The position numbers were made by a program, and so were the translations under genes. From positions 1,116,001 through 1,180,000 of the forward strand of contig NZ_CP042220.2 of assembly GCF_007858975.2 (NCBI RefSeq): DNA of 64,000 nt. The letters run 5' to 3'. This DNA comes from Dickeya poaceiphila. Its GTDB lineage: Bacteria > Pseudomonadota > Gammaproteobacteria > Enterobacterales > Enterobacteriaceae. Below the pieces are notes generated by a model. The model was not told the DNA's origin. It was given only the letters and a program-made list of their open reading frames with translations, and searched no databases. Shown here piece by piece: positions 58,201 to 63,850 of this stretch (positions are counted from its first letter, which is position 1; each line of letters begins with the position of its first letter).

Positions 58201-59292
58201 CAAAGCTTTATCCGTGTGTTGGTACAAACGCAGCAGCTTGCCAAAGTGGCCACATTGTGGAGCCGTGGCTGTGATATCGACTGGAGCCTGTTACACCATG
58301 GAGAGCCTCGTCGTCGCGTGTCTTTCCCCGGTTATCCGTTTGCGCAGCAACCCTGTGATCTCTATGCGACGTTGCTCCTGGATGCTCCGCGTCCGCCAAC
58401 GCCTCACAGTGAAGCTGCCGTGCAGGATGCTCCAGAGACGGCAGCGGTAAATCTGCCGCAGGCATGGTTTGCCCGCACACTGCGTACCGGCAACCCCGAA
58501 GCGCTGAACAAGGCGGCATTGCGGGCGTTCTGGAATGAGCAGCTTCACACCAAAGAGGACGTCGGCGCGCAGGTGGCGTCTGTGTTGCTCGGCGGCGCAG
58601 CCGTGCAGGATGCCGGGGCGGCTCAGCAGAATAACCTGTATGTGGAAAAGCACATCGATCAGGACACGGTAACGGCAGTGCAGCTCTGTACCCAACGCCA
58701 TGAGATTGCTGTCGAGACGGTGGTGGCCGCCGGCTGGGCGCTGCTCGCTAATCGTCATGCGCGTACCAGGCATTCCCAGTTCGGCCTGATCCGACATGTG
58801 AATGATGGAACGATGCAGATAACTCCTGCGCGTATTCAGGTGGTGGGACGGCACAAAACCGCGGCCTGGCTCAAAGGCGTTGAGAGACAGCTGGAAAAAT
58901 GCCTTAACCATGCCGGATCTACGCTTGAGCAGATAACACACTGGGCGGGGGATGCCGCGTTGTTTGATAGTGCGGTACTCCTGACTGACGGCAACGAGGT
59001 TGATGTGAATCAGGCTGTTCCCGCGCTGTTTGCGGCGCAACCGCAACTTCATCTGGCGCTTTTTGCCCGCATAGAGGAGAACAGCGTGCAGTTGCGTCTG
59101 GCGTGCCGCGGAATCGAGGCTCAGGCCGCGCAGCTCACTCAACTGCTTGAGCAATTCATGATGCTGCTTGAAGGGGTAGCCAGCCATCCGGATAAAAATC
59201 CGGCGGCGCTGCCGATGCGCAGTAAAGGGGAGGGGCGTAAAGCCTTCCTGAAAACGCTTGAAAAACTTAACCAGCAAGATCAAACACCATGA
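43258..59292 (+). CDS. Trans-AT polyketide synthase, four KS modules, C-terminal half condensation domain
   Basis: 5344 residues; no AT domain, so acyl units come from the separate AT gene. Module 1: KS (Cys173), DH (His648, HxxxGxxxxP intact), KR (GGLGALG from 1173, Tyr1314), ACP (Ser1472). Module 2: KS from 1565 (Cys1739), DH (His2211, next Gly replaced by Asp), ACP (Ser2542), ACP (Ser2647), ACP-like domain with Thr2761 in place of Ser. Module 3: KS from 2840 (Cys3010), DH (His3495), KR (GGAGKLG from 4016, Tyr4158), ACP (Ser4325). Module 4: KS from 4430 with Cys4599 in an unusual ATTCASS setting, then a C-terminal segment (5065-5344) like the second half of an NRPS condensation domain. No ER or methyltransferase. 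Start: ATG 43258 or 43264; a TTG frame from 43225 is less likely. Stop overlaps the SDR gene. Confidence 0.93.
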   Translation: MDMDIAIIGISCRFPDANNYNEFWENIVHHRNSVSKISDANNVALPNGRKSLKWPDDHEARWAALVNNVDGFDNQFFGIIPKVAETMDPQQRIMLELTWSCLEDAGIPPSALRGQKVGVIIGVFNNDYKELQENTQAPIEAHHSTGTATSIIANRISHFFGFHGPSVAIDTACSGSLNAIHNAIQAIASGDCEVAISGGINLILTSTRHQSFAKMGMLSPTGACHSFDSQADGYVRGEGAGVLLLKPLDNALADGDVIHGVIKGSAVNHCGTTYTLTYPSAEAQADVIVAANTHAGVPVGSIGLVEAHGTGTPKGDPIEFAGLTNAFRTLARQQGSTLDEAFCGVTSVKSNIGHLEAAAGVAGIIKVLQAFKHRKLPPLRSFSAINPKIDTTATPFFFVDEVRDWPRVDANTPRRAGVSSFGFGGTNAHIVLEEAPESANHPHQTSQPATDAPYLIALSAKNPAALLQRQKELIDWLSEHPDVSLRDVSATLLTCRDHFAYRYSVVGSDVETMIQALANAVEQGPLELKEQTADDAKQVEKAGVEGAALLEAMRDADVQAASQMLQQLGEYYQRGVQLDWSRLFDGAHPQRIALPGYPFIHTSFWLSDSHQASSPCSALRAQRHRVVNVGSSRYQALLQGNEFFIAGHRIGGQTILPGVACLELVRAAFTDAIDVKDANTLHFTQVSWLRPLEFHDAASDIYIQLDPHEPGKSWLFQVLDNDQTLYCQGMIGFSHSERPVVPTTLMADDAHTSDATTCYQLLDSLAMCYGEGLRSIRQLTFDQRTCVAHLALPNAHGTDFVIHPSLADGALQAAVVWATEKRRASRQENQPGSLVIPFALEGLELLHPCSSAMSATITLSDEHAMRDGVFKVDIHVSEANNPERVALIFRGLSLRVLDDSLTATERTNAEPSSPALSEAVNLYQPYWIEKAVSDADEPMDQVVLVGHEQDVDWLANLIAQSENPPQMQRILLASTLDVAKAADSAWVRPGNHDDFITAVEALLLQGATFERVLWVNPQQGSDDIVTRLNHGPHSLFALTKAMMRKVKKARFVHFHSGGESLPDISAISGFYRTLRVEKPAYIGRVVHYAQVIDGDKETGKVIPALIKTEFSDASKDADVRYVQGVRLVRRFVADAPLSAHARAPLSPKTTDAINQPVSVPATLRQQGTYLITGGLGALGLIFARFLCSRYNATVYLSGRSALDETRQQQLDAVNALGGNAIYLACDMSDPDSVQGLIEAIRASGRTLNGIIHSAGVIEDNFILRKSPDAFGRVITPKAVGTWLLDDATRDVPLDFFVLFSSVTGVLGNMGQCDYAFGNAFEDYFAYQRNTLQRQGERSGKTLSLNWPYWKDGGMRLTEKEEGFLKSQFGIVPLLTEDGIAIFDYALQSQASQIVVMPGVPGERARIEEVLGVVEPVQQHPLVSTDSTASDADDSHSLQDVVIRYLSDLFGRKLQIPPYFERHGFFRDYGFDSVVVIELVNELKKTFGSALPMTLFFEYQTMEELSRFLLENCHDACRGLQGTASVNGTAPVNAVVKSAANAASPALERVAVTAQPRRAAQPAVNDDDIAIIGIAGRYPEAENLEQFWHNLAQGRDCIIDIPSDRWDDRWFQEGAATPGKSYSRWGGFLADVRRFDLRYFNISPKETEIMDPNEWLFLETVTHAIEDAGYTADRLAPLQAGRENRVGVYVGMMWGDYQLHAVTSPENEWTTSHSSYWSVANRVSHFFNFSGPSMALDTACSSSLTAIHVACNALRSGDVPVAIAGGVNLSLHPYKYHLLSNMHFLSSDGRCRSFGEGGTGYVPGEGVGAVILKPLSRALEEGDHIYGIIRGTAVNHGGKTSGFTVPNAKRQAELISDALETARVNPRHISYVEAHGTGTKLGDPIEISGLNKAFSVAGDNSKYCAIGSVKANIGHLEAAAGMSALTKVLLQMQHQTLVPSIQSKAINPFIDFQGGPFRVQHTLEHWQRPVLEVIEEDGQRVSREIPRIAGISSFGAGGSNAHLIVEEYIAPPAAGEADKNKPALILLSARREPALQAMAGQLAAFIEQHSELSLQDMAYTLQVGRVAHEYRLAFVAESAADAVNMLRAYTQQQLSGLITGHRDNARQATSTPPLAEWIKQGRLGALGEAWANGHEVEWRQLHAPRTRRRVSLPGYAFQRQDCWAPSLPAALLGAAVSGAAALHPLIDANISTLASQAFRKRLRADEFFLNDHRLGDNRILPGAAYIEMALSASELALQGRALPPAGDRPLLSQLQNIQWRQPIMVASDDLEVEIALAPSQGGLDFEIYRADGEKRHVYGSGRLCEETSPQSDAVNLQRLLTNAQVYQRNDIDAAFRQRGFTLGPTFQVIECLYAHAEEALSVLKFPAGLQITSVVQSFILPPSLLDGALRTALGIGGFSATTYTLDVPVALAKVQIFQPIDGICYAYARRDNAPGLAAATANYHIDLLDSIGNVVVRLTQLQTQAVPHLGMKSARVAKPAAVPMRADNASAPAPVKAVPVAAGATSSREAIVNTLIAHVIDVTKLETGEVTATGPLSNYGLDSMMILALNEKLAAAFDGLPQTLFYEYEDLASLADYLLENYPEQVVAFGGVAPAASSVEAPVPAAVNTRSARDAVLDYLIASIIDVTRLDAGEVRPATQLSDYGLDSMMILALNGKLAATFGEVSQTLFYEYQDIDSLADFFCESYPDQVAALQPATASVASAPAALSAPHVAAAPVAEAEPANPVSAACDALFDCLTAAVGSATASYSPLTPLYQWPLDTINQIHLQYELDARFTGVNATAVYHYQTLTEWAEAMLAGQRQAADAPVPVERPTLASLLNHSRIDVLKRSVSGEAAVAGMQDDIAVIGLSGRYPGASNVEAFWANLTGGVDSITEIPLSRWDYHPHYSPVRGPKNKVYSKWGGFIDDIDKFDSQYFNISPREAELLDPQERLFLQTAWECMSDASYSRQALSKSRVGVYVGVMWGQYQCIETTEKQHESGWAMSLHSSVANRVSFYFNLNGPSVALDTMCSSSLTALHMACQAIQSGDCNMAIAGGINLIVHPMKYYQLGQNQFLSSDGRCRAFGEGGDGYVPGEGMGAVLLKPLQQAIADGDQIYGVIKATAINHGGKTSGFTVPNQAAQSNVISTALARAGWAPASVDYIETHGTGTMLGDPIEISGLSKAFSQINAQRGISHDLLPGHCRIGSVKSNIGHLESAAGIAGLTKILLQMRHRKIVPSLHSQTLNTKINFAASPFRVVQALEAWEPAADHPRRAGLSAFGAGGSNAHVLIEEAPALVSASVQAGEPRLFVLSADSDARLSLYVDRMVSFLSEAVREPQTAPDFDSLAFSSLVGRDAMTERLAVVASSLGDLLSQLEQYRHDGSAKQLFRGRIAGGNERLDTILDGKQLDDLVTSLVQERQLLRLGRLWSTLLDVNWQQVAPLLFAGNEAAGTVRRVSFPPLPLMMRSHWLALPSEQEASHRATSLHPLIDANISTLSQQKFIKQLTGQESYLRDHVVGSRDARVILPGSAYLEMIHAAGQLAMENEWAVAAIRNLMWMNAIEVDDEPVDVEIALAHADGDSVQVAVRNRHTDALSLEAELVYRHGTTALADEWIDLDALRNSGQYEGDQAVIYADFARMGFAYGPSYQVTRERYRFADGALSHLCLPEAAHDADAFYLHPSLLDGALRTCLAVGLEPVEYATPIVPFSLGELEFRHPLGNECYAYVTPAQSHRSDQSLGSSIQKHDITLVDTQGRVLARLNDFAARRLESDASAAQPLTSHPSKPQDVQYYAYEWLASPLPEVAPDSEAASAAVLVLSDDEALAGALRAHYGDAASVIAVTPASAFAELGDHRFSVDTQSQASMQALCEQLDAKQMWPTHIVHAPGADTHFDDLPLVGAAPLLHKGLQSLRHLFVALETVKPGQALRCVNVYTAQDDQVEPQHDAASGYARSLLTINHRFELFTLRSNADNAAALASEIYQEFVRRPTPLAGLELAYRNGTRYQRQPGEIVPPDADGLGNQPHLHFVHRGHYVITGGAGKLGLLMANYLASRYQARIVLSGRSAQPDETVQQQMVAMREHGAEVCYIAADVAQEGQADALVAHAKAVFGALDGVLHCAGVASATPITTLQDTEFYALIGPKVDGLVALDRATAHEPISVFINFSSVSAVLGDLGSGAYAAGNRFMDSHAVWRNHMVQKGLRTGQTLSVNWPLWASGQMNIEQEDASLFEFSGMSALGQEAGIIALERALLAQRSELLVAVGERNKVARALRIQADAAVPAAPQAQVNVVADAPRHQPAQAEPTRHADSAYQLRENALKERISTIIKLPAADIAVDATFEQLGMDSIMLMELRAVLEKEYDGLPKTAPFEFNTTAKLAGYLCERYGATQANHEVLSAAPPRRATETADSHPVTAPVAPAIKRTMPAAAANTLSLRVRRASLSPVVSVNAGNAENDAVAIIGVAGEFPGAENLADFWAAIQAGKENLTTIPDARWVASSGDDGNPRYVNRGGFLNNVDVFDPVMFRMSSEEASRLDPQVRVLLRSAWHALEDAGYTPAALNAQQVGVYVGAMNEDFTWVMAEIYARTGRYPGAGSVVSELANRISFLMNLRGPSFCVATTCASSLTSVHIARKAILGGECDMALAGGINLSLHPSKYMLLQEMNVLSSDGKEYTFDERANGLIPSEGSGMVVLKRLSRALADGDHIYGVLRGSSIGHAGTGAGQYLPNLSVMEDTAVRAINEARIDVNELTYIESHGAATELGDPIELKALSNALRRQTNAQHFCALGTKANLGHMEAASGICSLIKVLLSMQHGRLSPCVNLHRINTSFEHETSAFLFPREAQEWHTNARGTRLAGINAYGMGGSTAFVVVESPEQVLMQHARQGGMGSENAQHSAQIHSAQIVVLSAHHAERLAAYAAGMRDFIQRQGSAVALADLAYTSQIGRITLDHRLAIVATSLDDLLAKLECFIAQPASEHSRQDVYSGNVRDTKDVPQLITGEAGQSFIRVLVQTQQLAKVATLWSRGCDIDWSLLHHGEPRRRVSFPGYPFAQQPCDLYATLLLDAPRPPTPHSEAAVQDAPETAAVNLPQAWFARTLRTGNPEALNKAALRAFWNEQLHTKEDVGAQVASVLLGGAAVQDAGAAQQNNLYVEKHIDQDTVTAVQLCTQRHEIAVETVVAAGWALLANRHARTRHSQFGLIRHVNDGTMQITPARIQVVGRHKTAAWLKGVERQLEKCLNHAGSTLEQITHWAGDAALFDSAVLLTDGNEVDVNQAVPALFAAQPQLHLALFARIEENSVQLRLACRGIEAQAAQLTQLLEQFMMLLEGVASHPDKNPAALPMRSKGEGRKAFLKTLEKLNQQDQTP

Positions 59293-60278
59293 AAATACTG
59301 ATCACCGGAGCAAATGGATTTGTTGGGCTTAACGTTGTAAAAGCCCTGGTCGCTGCCAATCATCAGGTAACGGCGTATGTACGGGCATCATCCAACGTCA
59401 GTTTTCTGGAGCCTTTCGGCGTCACCCTGGTGCGTGGCGAATTGCATGATGACCAGCGCCTGCGCGCAGCAATGGCCGGGCACGATGGCGTGATTCATAC
59501 CGCGGGCAATACCAGCAGCAACCCCCGCGACTGGCCGCTGCTGGCGGCGGTCAATATTGAAGGGACGCGTTCAGTGGTGGAGGCGGCGCTGGCGTGCGGG
59601 GTATCGCGTCTGGTGTATACCAGTACCAGCTCGACGATAGGGGCGTATAACGACCCTGCCGCCGAGGCGACGGAAGAGACTGTGCTGGCGGGGTTTCGTG
59701 CCAAAAACCCGTATGCCAGGAGCAAATTACAGGCGGAAGAACTGGTGTACCGCGCCTGTGATCGCGGCTTGTCGGCGGTGATCCTCAATCCTGCCGAAGT
59801 GCTGGGCGGTTATGACTACTCAATGCAGTGGGGCCGCATGGTGCTGGCGGTGGCGCATAACCAGTTGCCGTTCCTGCCCCCCGGCGGCGCCAGCTTTTGC
59901 GGCGCAAGCGATGTTGGCGAAGTGCACGTCAGCGCCTTAACCAAAGGAAAGTCAGGCGAGCGCTACCTCATTGCAGGGGCCAATACGCGTTATAGCGAGC
60001 TTATCAGCACGATTGAAGCGGTTGTACCGTGCAAGGCCGACAGACCCAACATCCATTATTCATCGTTCTATCTGAAAACGTTGCTTCAGGAAAAGCTGCC
60101 GTGGCTGGTACGCGGTGAGCCGGTACTGGATGCGTATCGCCTGCGTGTCTTTGGCGGCGTTTATTACTTTAGCAGTGCCAGGGCTGAACGGGAGCTGGGT
60201 TATCAGCCTTCTTCCTTAAGCCAGATGGTGGAGGAGTGTGTGTCCTGGTATAGGGCCAATGGCTTTATTGCGCCTTAG
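59289..60278 (+). CDS. NAD(P)-dependent extended SDR (epimerase/reductase type)
   Basis: 329 residues. Rossmann motif MKILITGANGFVGLNVV at the N-terminus and the catalytic YARSK (YxxxK, about residue 142), in the dihydroflavonol-reductase/3-beta-HSD-like subgroup. It probably reduces a carbonyl on the nascent or released product. Its ATG overlaps the synthase stop (ATGA), so it is translationally coupled to the 16-kb gene and belongs to the pathway. The substrate cannot be told. Confidence 0.88.
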   Translation: MKILITGANGFVGLNVVKALVAANHQVTAYVRASSNVSFLEPFGVTLVRGELHDDQRLRAAMAGHDGVIHTAGNTSSNPRDWPLLAAVNIEGTRSVVEAALACGVSRLVYTSTSSTIGAYNDPAAEATEETVLAGFRAKNPYARSKLQAEELVYRACDRGLSAVILNPAEVLGGYDYSMQWGRMVLAVAHNQLPFLPPGGASFCGASDVGEVHVSALTKGKSGERYLIAGANTRYSELISTIEAVVPCKADRPNIHYSSFYLKTLLQEKLPWLVRGEPVLDAYRLRVFGGVYYFSSARAERELGYQPSSLSQMVEECVSWYRANGFIAP

Positions 60279-60310
60279 TCATCATGAGTTCTTAGCAGTC
60301 AATAGGAATC

Positions 60311-60342
60311 ATTCTCCTAGAGAGAATAACTAACCAAGGAGG
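60311..60342 (+). promoter_or_regulatory. Leader hairpin and strong ribosome site of the oxoamine synthase
   Basis: ATTCTC-CTAGA-GAGAAT (60311-60327) is followed by AAGGAGG (60336-60342), a perfect Shine-Dalgarno 8 bases before the ATG at 60351. The small hairpin directly before the ribosome site may tune translation of this gene relative to the upstream synthase. Confidence 0.5.
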
Positions 60343-60350
60343 TTTTTATA

Positions 60351-61595
60351 ATGGATTTTCATGATCTGGTCGAACTTGAGCGTAAGCCTTTCAAAGAACG
60401 CGTAAAATTACGTTATGACACTTATCTCAAAGAATTAGAGAAAGGTTTCATGTTCAGCCGTCAAGGCATGGGACCGGTCGATGCGCGTATGGAATACAAA
60501 GACCTGCATAGCGATGAGTTCCGAAATGTTCTGGTGTTCGGCTCGAACAGTTATCTTGGTCTGGCTAACCATCCTTACGTCAAAAGCAAGGTGGTTGAAG
60601 CGGTAGAAAAATACGGTATTGGCACTGGCGGTTCACCGGCGTTTTCTGGTTATACCAAGCAACATCGTGATCTTGAGTTGCGTCTGGCGGCATTAGCCGG
60701 CCATGAAGATGCGGTACTGCTGCCGAGTGGCTATATGGCAAACCTGTGCTGGGTTAACGGGCTGATGAATCGTAATGACGTCATCATCTATGACCAGAAC
60801 AGTCATGCCAGCGTGATCAACGCCATCAAAATGACTAACGTGCCGTTCTTTACCTTTGACCCGGAACGTCTGGATGAGTTTGAAGCCATGCTGCCGAAAA
60901 TTCGGGCGCGTTTGAAACCTCAGACACAAATTTTTTCCACGGTTGAAGGGGTGCGTTCTACCGATGGTTCGATCATCGATCTCAAACGTTACATTGAGAT
61001 TTGCCGGGCGAACGATATCGTCACCATTCTCGATGACGCGCATGGTCTGGGCACCTTAGGGCGCACCGGTAAAGGGACGCTTGAGCATTTGGATCTGATA
61101 GGTCAGGTTGATTTGCGTATGTCCACCTGCAGCAAATCACTGGGTGCGCAGGGCGCTTTCATTTCCGGCAGCCGTGAGCATATCTTTATGCTGCGCAACT
61201 TCTCTTACCCTTATCTGTTTACCTCTGGTTTGGCACAACCGACGATTGCGGCGATTTCCGCAGCAATGGACGTGATGGAACGCGAGCCGGAGCGTATTGA
61301 ACGTCTGCATGAAAATGTACGTTACATGCAGGATCAATTGGAAACCCAAGGCTTTAACATCCTGCGCGGAGAATCAGGGATTATCCCGGTTTTCTTCAAG
61401 AAACCCTTTGTGGTGGGCAACATCAACCGCTGTCTTTTTGAACGCGGCGTGTTCGCCAATATCATGGAATACCCGATGGTTCCGCCTGATAAAGAACGCC
61501 TGCGTTTCTCTGTGATGTCTTCTCATACCAGAGAAGAGATCGATCACGTCGTTGAGATTCTCACTGAGATTGCGCGCGAGTTTGATGCGCTCTAA
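60351..61595 (+). CDS. PLP-dependent alpha-oxoamine synthase (KAPA synthase/serine palmitoyltransferase-like)
   Basis: 414 residues of the alpha-oxoamine synthase family: VLVFGSNSYLGLANH, PAFSGYTKQHRDLE, the acid-histidine pair of ILDDAHGLGTLG (Asp229, His231) and the PLP lysine Lys262 in TCSKSLGAQG. These enzymes join an amino acid (with loss of CO2) to an acyl-CoA or acyl-ACP to give an alpha-amino ketone. With an ACP gene 24 bp downstream and a trans-AT PKS upstream, the acyl donor is most likely an ACP-bound chain. It could make the starter or release the chain. Closest in logic to PigH (prodigiosin) and polyketide-linked SPT-like enzymes. Confidence 0.92.
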   Translation: MDFHDLVELERKPFKERVKLRYDTYLKELEKGFMFSRQGMGPVDARMEYKDLHSDEFRNVLVFGSNSYLGLANHPYVKSKVVEAVEKYGIGTGGSPAFSGYTKQHRDLELRLAALAGHEDAVLLPSGYMANLCWVNGLMNRNDVIIYDQNSHASVINAIKMTNVPFFTFDPERLDEFEAMLPKIRARLKPQTQIFSTVEGVRSTDGSIIDLKRYIEICRANDIVTILDDAHGLGTLGRTGKGTLEHLDLIGQVDLRMSTCSKSLGAQGAFISGSREHIFMLRNFSYPYLFTSGLAQPTIAAISAAMDVMEREPERIERLHENVRYMQDQLETQGFNILRGESGIIPVFFKKPFVVGNINRCLFERGVFANIMEYPMVPPDKERLRFSVMSSHTREEIDHVVEILTEIAREFDAL

Positions 61596-61619
61596 TGGAT
61601 TAGATGAAGGAGATTAAAA

Positions 61620-61889
61620 ATGGACGCCCAGAAAGACACTCTCGCCGTTGTCCTCGACATTATCAATGGCATCAAGAATACCGGGTTTACGCCTGATGTC
61701 GTGGATCTGGAGGCATTTATCGGTGGTGAACTCGGTGTGGATTCGGTCGAAATGCTCGAATCCTGGTACGAGATTGAGAAGCGGCTCAACATCAAGGTGA
61801 ATGACGGCGATAAGCGCGGTATTTACACGCTTGGCGACCTGATCAGCACGATTGAAGCTCATCTGCCGGCAGAAGCGATCAAATCCTGA
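61620..61889 (+). CDS. Free-standing acyl carrier protein
   Basis: 89 residues with the phosphopantetheine Ser42 in GELGVDSVEMLE and the usual four-helix pattern. Strong ribosome site (AAGGAG). The gap to the oxoamine synthase is 24 bp, pointing to a dedicated partner that presents an acyl group to it or carries its product. Its sequence is unlike the synthase's own ACPs (which read LDSMM or MDSIM). Confidence 0.92.
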   Translation: MDAQKDTLAVVLDIINGIKNTGFTPDVVDLEAFIGGELGVDSVEMLESWYEIEKRLNIKVNDGDKRGIYTLGDLISTIEAHLPAEAIKS

Positions 61890-61960
61890 ATCGGCAAGCC
61901 GTTGGTGGGATAGACAAGCAACGTTACGTGACAATCCTAGGGAACAGTAATAGGGGATTT

Positions 61961-63847
61961 ATGTCTTCTTCAATTTGGGTATTTCCTGGTCAGGGATCGC
62001 AGCAGAAAGGGATGGGGAAAGCGCTGTTCGAGCGTTTCCCCGAACTCGTCAACGAAGCCGATGAGGTGCTCGGTTTCTCCATACGCGAGTTGTGCCTTAA
62101 CGATCCTCAAGGTGTACTTGGTGAAACGGAGTTCACCCAGCCAGCTTTGTTTGTTGTCTCAGCGCTCGGTGTTCTCGCCAATCGACAAGACGGCGTGGAA
62201 GCGCCGGATTGCTACGCCGGTCATAGCCTGGGGGAGTTTGCCGCGCTGTTTGCGGCGGGGGCGTTTGATTTTGCCACGGGCGTCGCACTGGTGAGAGAGC
62301 GCGGTCTGCTGATGTCGAAAGCGCCGCGCGGTGCGATGGCCGCTATCCTGGGCATCGATCTCAATCGGGTGACGGAACTGCTTGCTTCGTCACCGTTTAG
62401 CGGCATTGATATCGCCAACATCAACTGTGCGCAACAAATCGTCATTTCGGGACTTTATGACGACATTGTTGCCTGTGAATCACTGTTTACCGAGGCGGGT
62501 GCGCGTTATATCAAGCTGAACGTGAGTGCGGCGTTTCACTCCCGTTATATGCGTGATATCGAAGCGCAGTTTGCTGAATTTGCTCGTCGTTTTACATTTA
62601 ACCCGCTCAATGCGCGGGTGATTTCTAACTACACAGCGCTCGATTATCCAACATCTGATTACCTTGAACTGTTGACGAGCCAGATAAGTCATCCAGTCCG
62701 CTGGTACGAAAGTATCTCCCGGCTGCTGCTGTCTGGCGACGTCAAACTGCACGAAATTGGGCCAGGGCAGGTACTCACCAGCCTGTTTGCGAAAATAAAA
62801 GCGCAGCCGATGACGCTTTCGCATGAGCCTGCGGTCAACAACGTTGCCGGCGCCCCCGCCGTAGCGGTTTCCAACCCTGCTGTGGTGTTTATGTTTGGTG
62901 GGCAAGGTGCGCAGTATTACGGCATGGGTCATGAGCTGTATCGCCGTAACAGCACGTTTCGCAGCCAGATGGACATCTGTGATGCTCTGTGTCGTAAACA
63001 CACCGGCTACAGCCTGCTGGAGACGCTGTATGACGATGCTCATCGTCATCTGCAACTCTCTGATGTGGCGCTATCCAATGTGGCGTTGCTCAGTGTTGGC
63101 GTCAGTCTGACCGGTATGCTCAAAGCCGAGGGGATCGAACCTGATGCCGTGCTGGGGTATAGCCTCGGCGAGTGCATCGCCGCGGTGGTTGCCGGTGTAC
63201 TGACGCTTGATGATGCCATGAAACTGGTGGTGTCTCAGGCGAACTTGCTGGGTGAGAAAACCGCAGGCGGCGGGATGATGAGTGTGCTGGCTCCGGTGGC
63301 GCACTTCCAGTCCCATGCCGGGCTGTATCAGGGAACCGAATTAGCCAGCATTAATTTCCAGAATAACTTCGTGGTGAGTGGTGATATGGCAAGCCTGTCG
63401 GCGCTGAAAACACGTCTGGCTCAACAGGATATTAACTCAATGCTGTTGCCTGTCGAGCAACCGTTTCACTCGTCAGGGATCGCGGTTATTGAGCAGGATT
63501 TCCGTGCATTAGTCGACACCTTGCCGAAAAGCGCCCCCAGGATGCCGGTGTATTCCGCCATGTCAGGGACAACGGTTGAACGATGGGATAACGAGTACTT
63601 CTGGCGAGTATTGCGTGAACCCGTTGATTTCTACGGTTTGATGCAGGCGTTCGGTGAGAAAAATCAGACATTTTTTGTTGATCTCAGCCCAACAGGCACG
63701 CTGTCAACGTTTATCAAATATGGCTTTGCAACGCGCTTTCAGCACGCTGCGATTATCAATCAATTCGGCAGGAACGCCGAAAGTGTATCCAACTTGCTGA
63801 GTGTTTTAAAAAACCATTCCCGGCACGTTGTGACAGAAGGAGCATGA
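61961..63847 (+). CDS. Trans-acting AT-AT didomain (malonyl transferase plus acyl-hydrolase-like)
   Basis: 628 residues from the ATG at 61961 (AGGGG upstream); a GTG at 61928 is in frame but poorer. Domain 1 (1-290): IWVFPGQGSQQKGMG, Ser89 in GHSLGEF, His193 in SAAFHSRYM, typical of malonyl-CoA transferases of trans-AT systems. Domain 2 (305-620): FMFGGQGAQYYGMGHELY, Ser401 in GYSLGEC, His503 in EQPFHSS, closer to the PedC/PksD acyl-hydrolase (proofreading) clade. Supplies extender units to the AT-less synthase. Assignment of domain 2 is inference. Confidence 0.92.
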   Translation: MSSSIWVFPGQGSQQKGMGKALFERFPELVNEADEVLGFSIRELCLNDPQGVLGETEFTQPALFVVSALGVLANRQDGVEAPDCYAGHSLGEFAALFAAGAFDFATGVALVRERGLLMSKAPRGAMAAILGIDLNRVTELLASSPFSGIDIANINCAQQIVISGLYDDIVACESLFTEAGARYIKLNVSAAFHSRYMRDIEAQFAEFARRFTFNPLNARVISNYTALDYPTSDYLELLTSQISHPVRWYESISRLLLSGDVKLHEIGPGQVLTSLFAKIKAQPMTLSHEPAVNNVAGAPAVAVSNPAVVFMFGGQGAQYYGMGHELYRRNSTFRSQMDICDALCRKHTGYSLLETLYDDAHRHLQLSDVALSNVALLSVGVSLTGMLKAEGIEPDAVLGYSLGECIAAVVAGVLTLDDAMKLVVSQANLLGEKTAGGGMMSVLAPVAHFQSHAGLYQGTELASINFQNNFVVSGDMASLSALKTRLAQQDINSMLLPVEQPFHSSGIAVIEQDFRALVDTLPKSAPRMPVYSAMSGTTVERWDNEYFWRVLREPVDFYGLMQAFGEKNQTFFVDLSPTGTLSTFIKYGFATRFQHAAIINQFGRNAESVSNLLSVLKNHSRHVVTEGA

Positions 63848-63850
63848 CTA

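Noticed and set aside
57193..58227. 344-codon reverse frame within the synthase gene
   Set aside because: Antisense to the intact KS4 region; no start signal or family resemblance.
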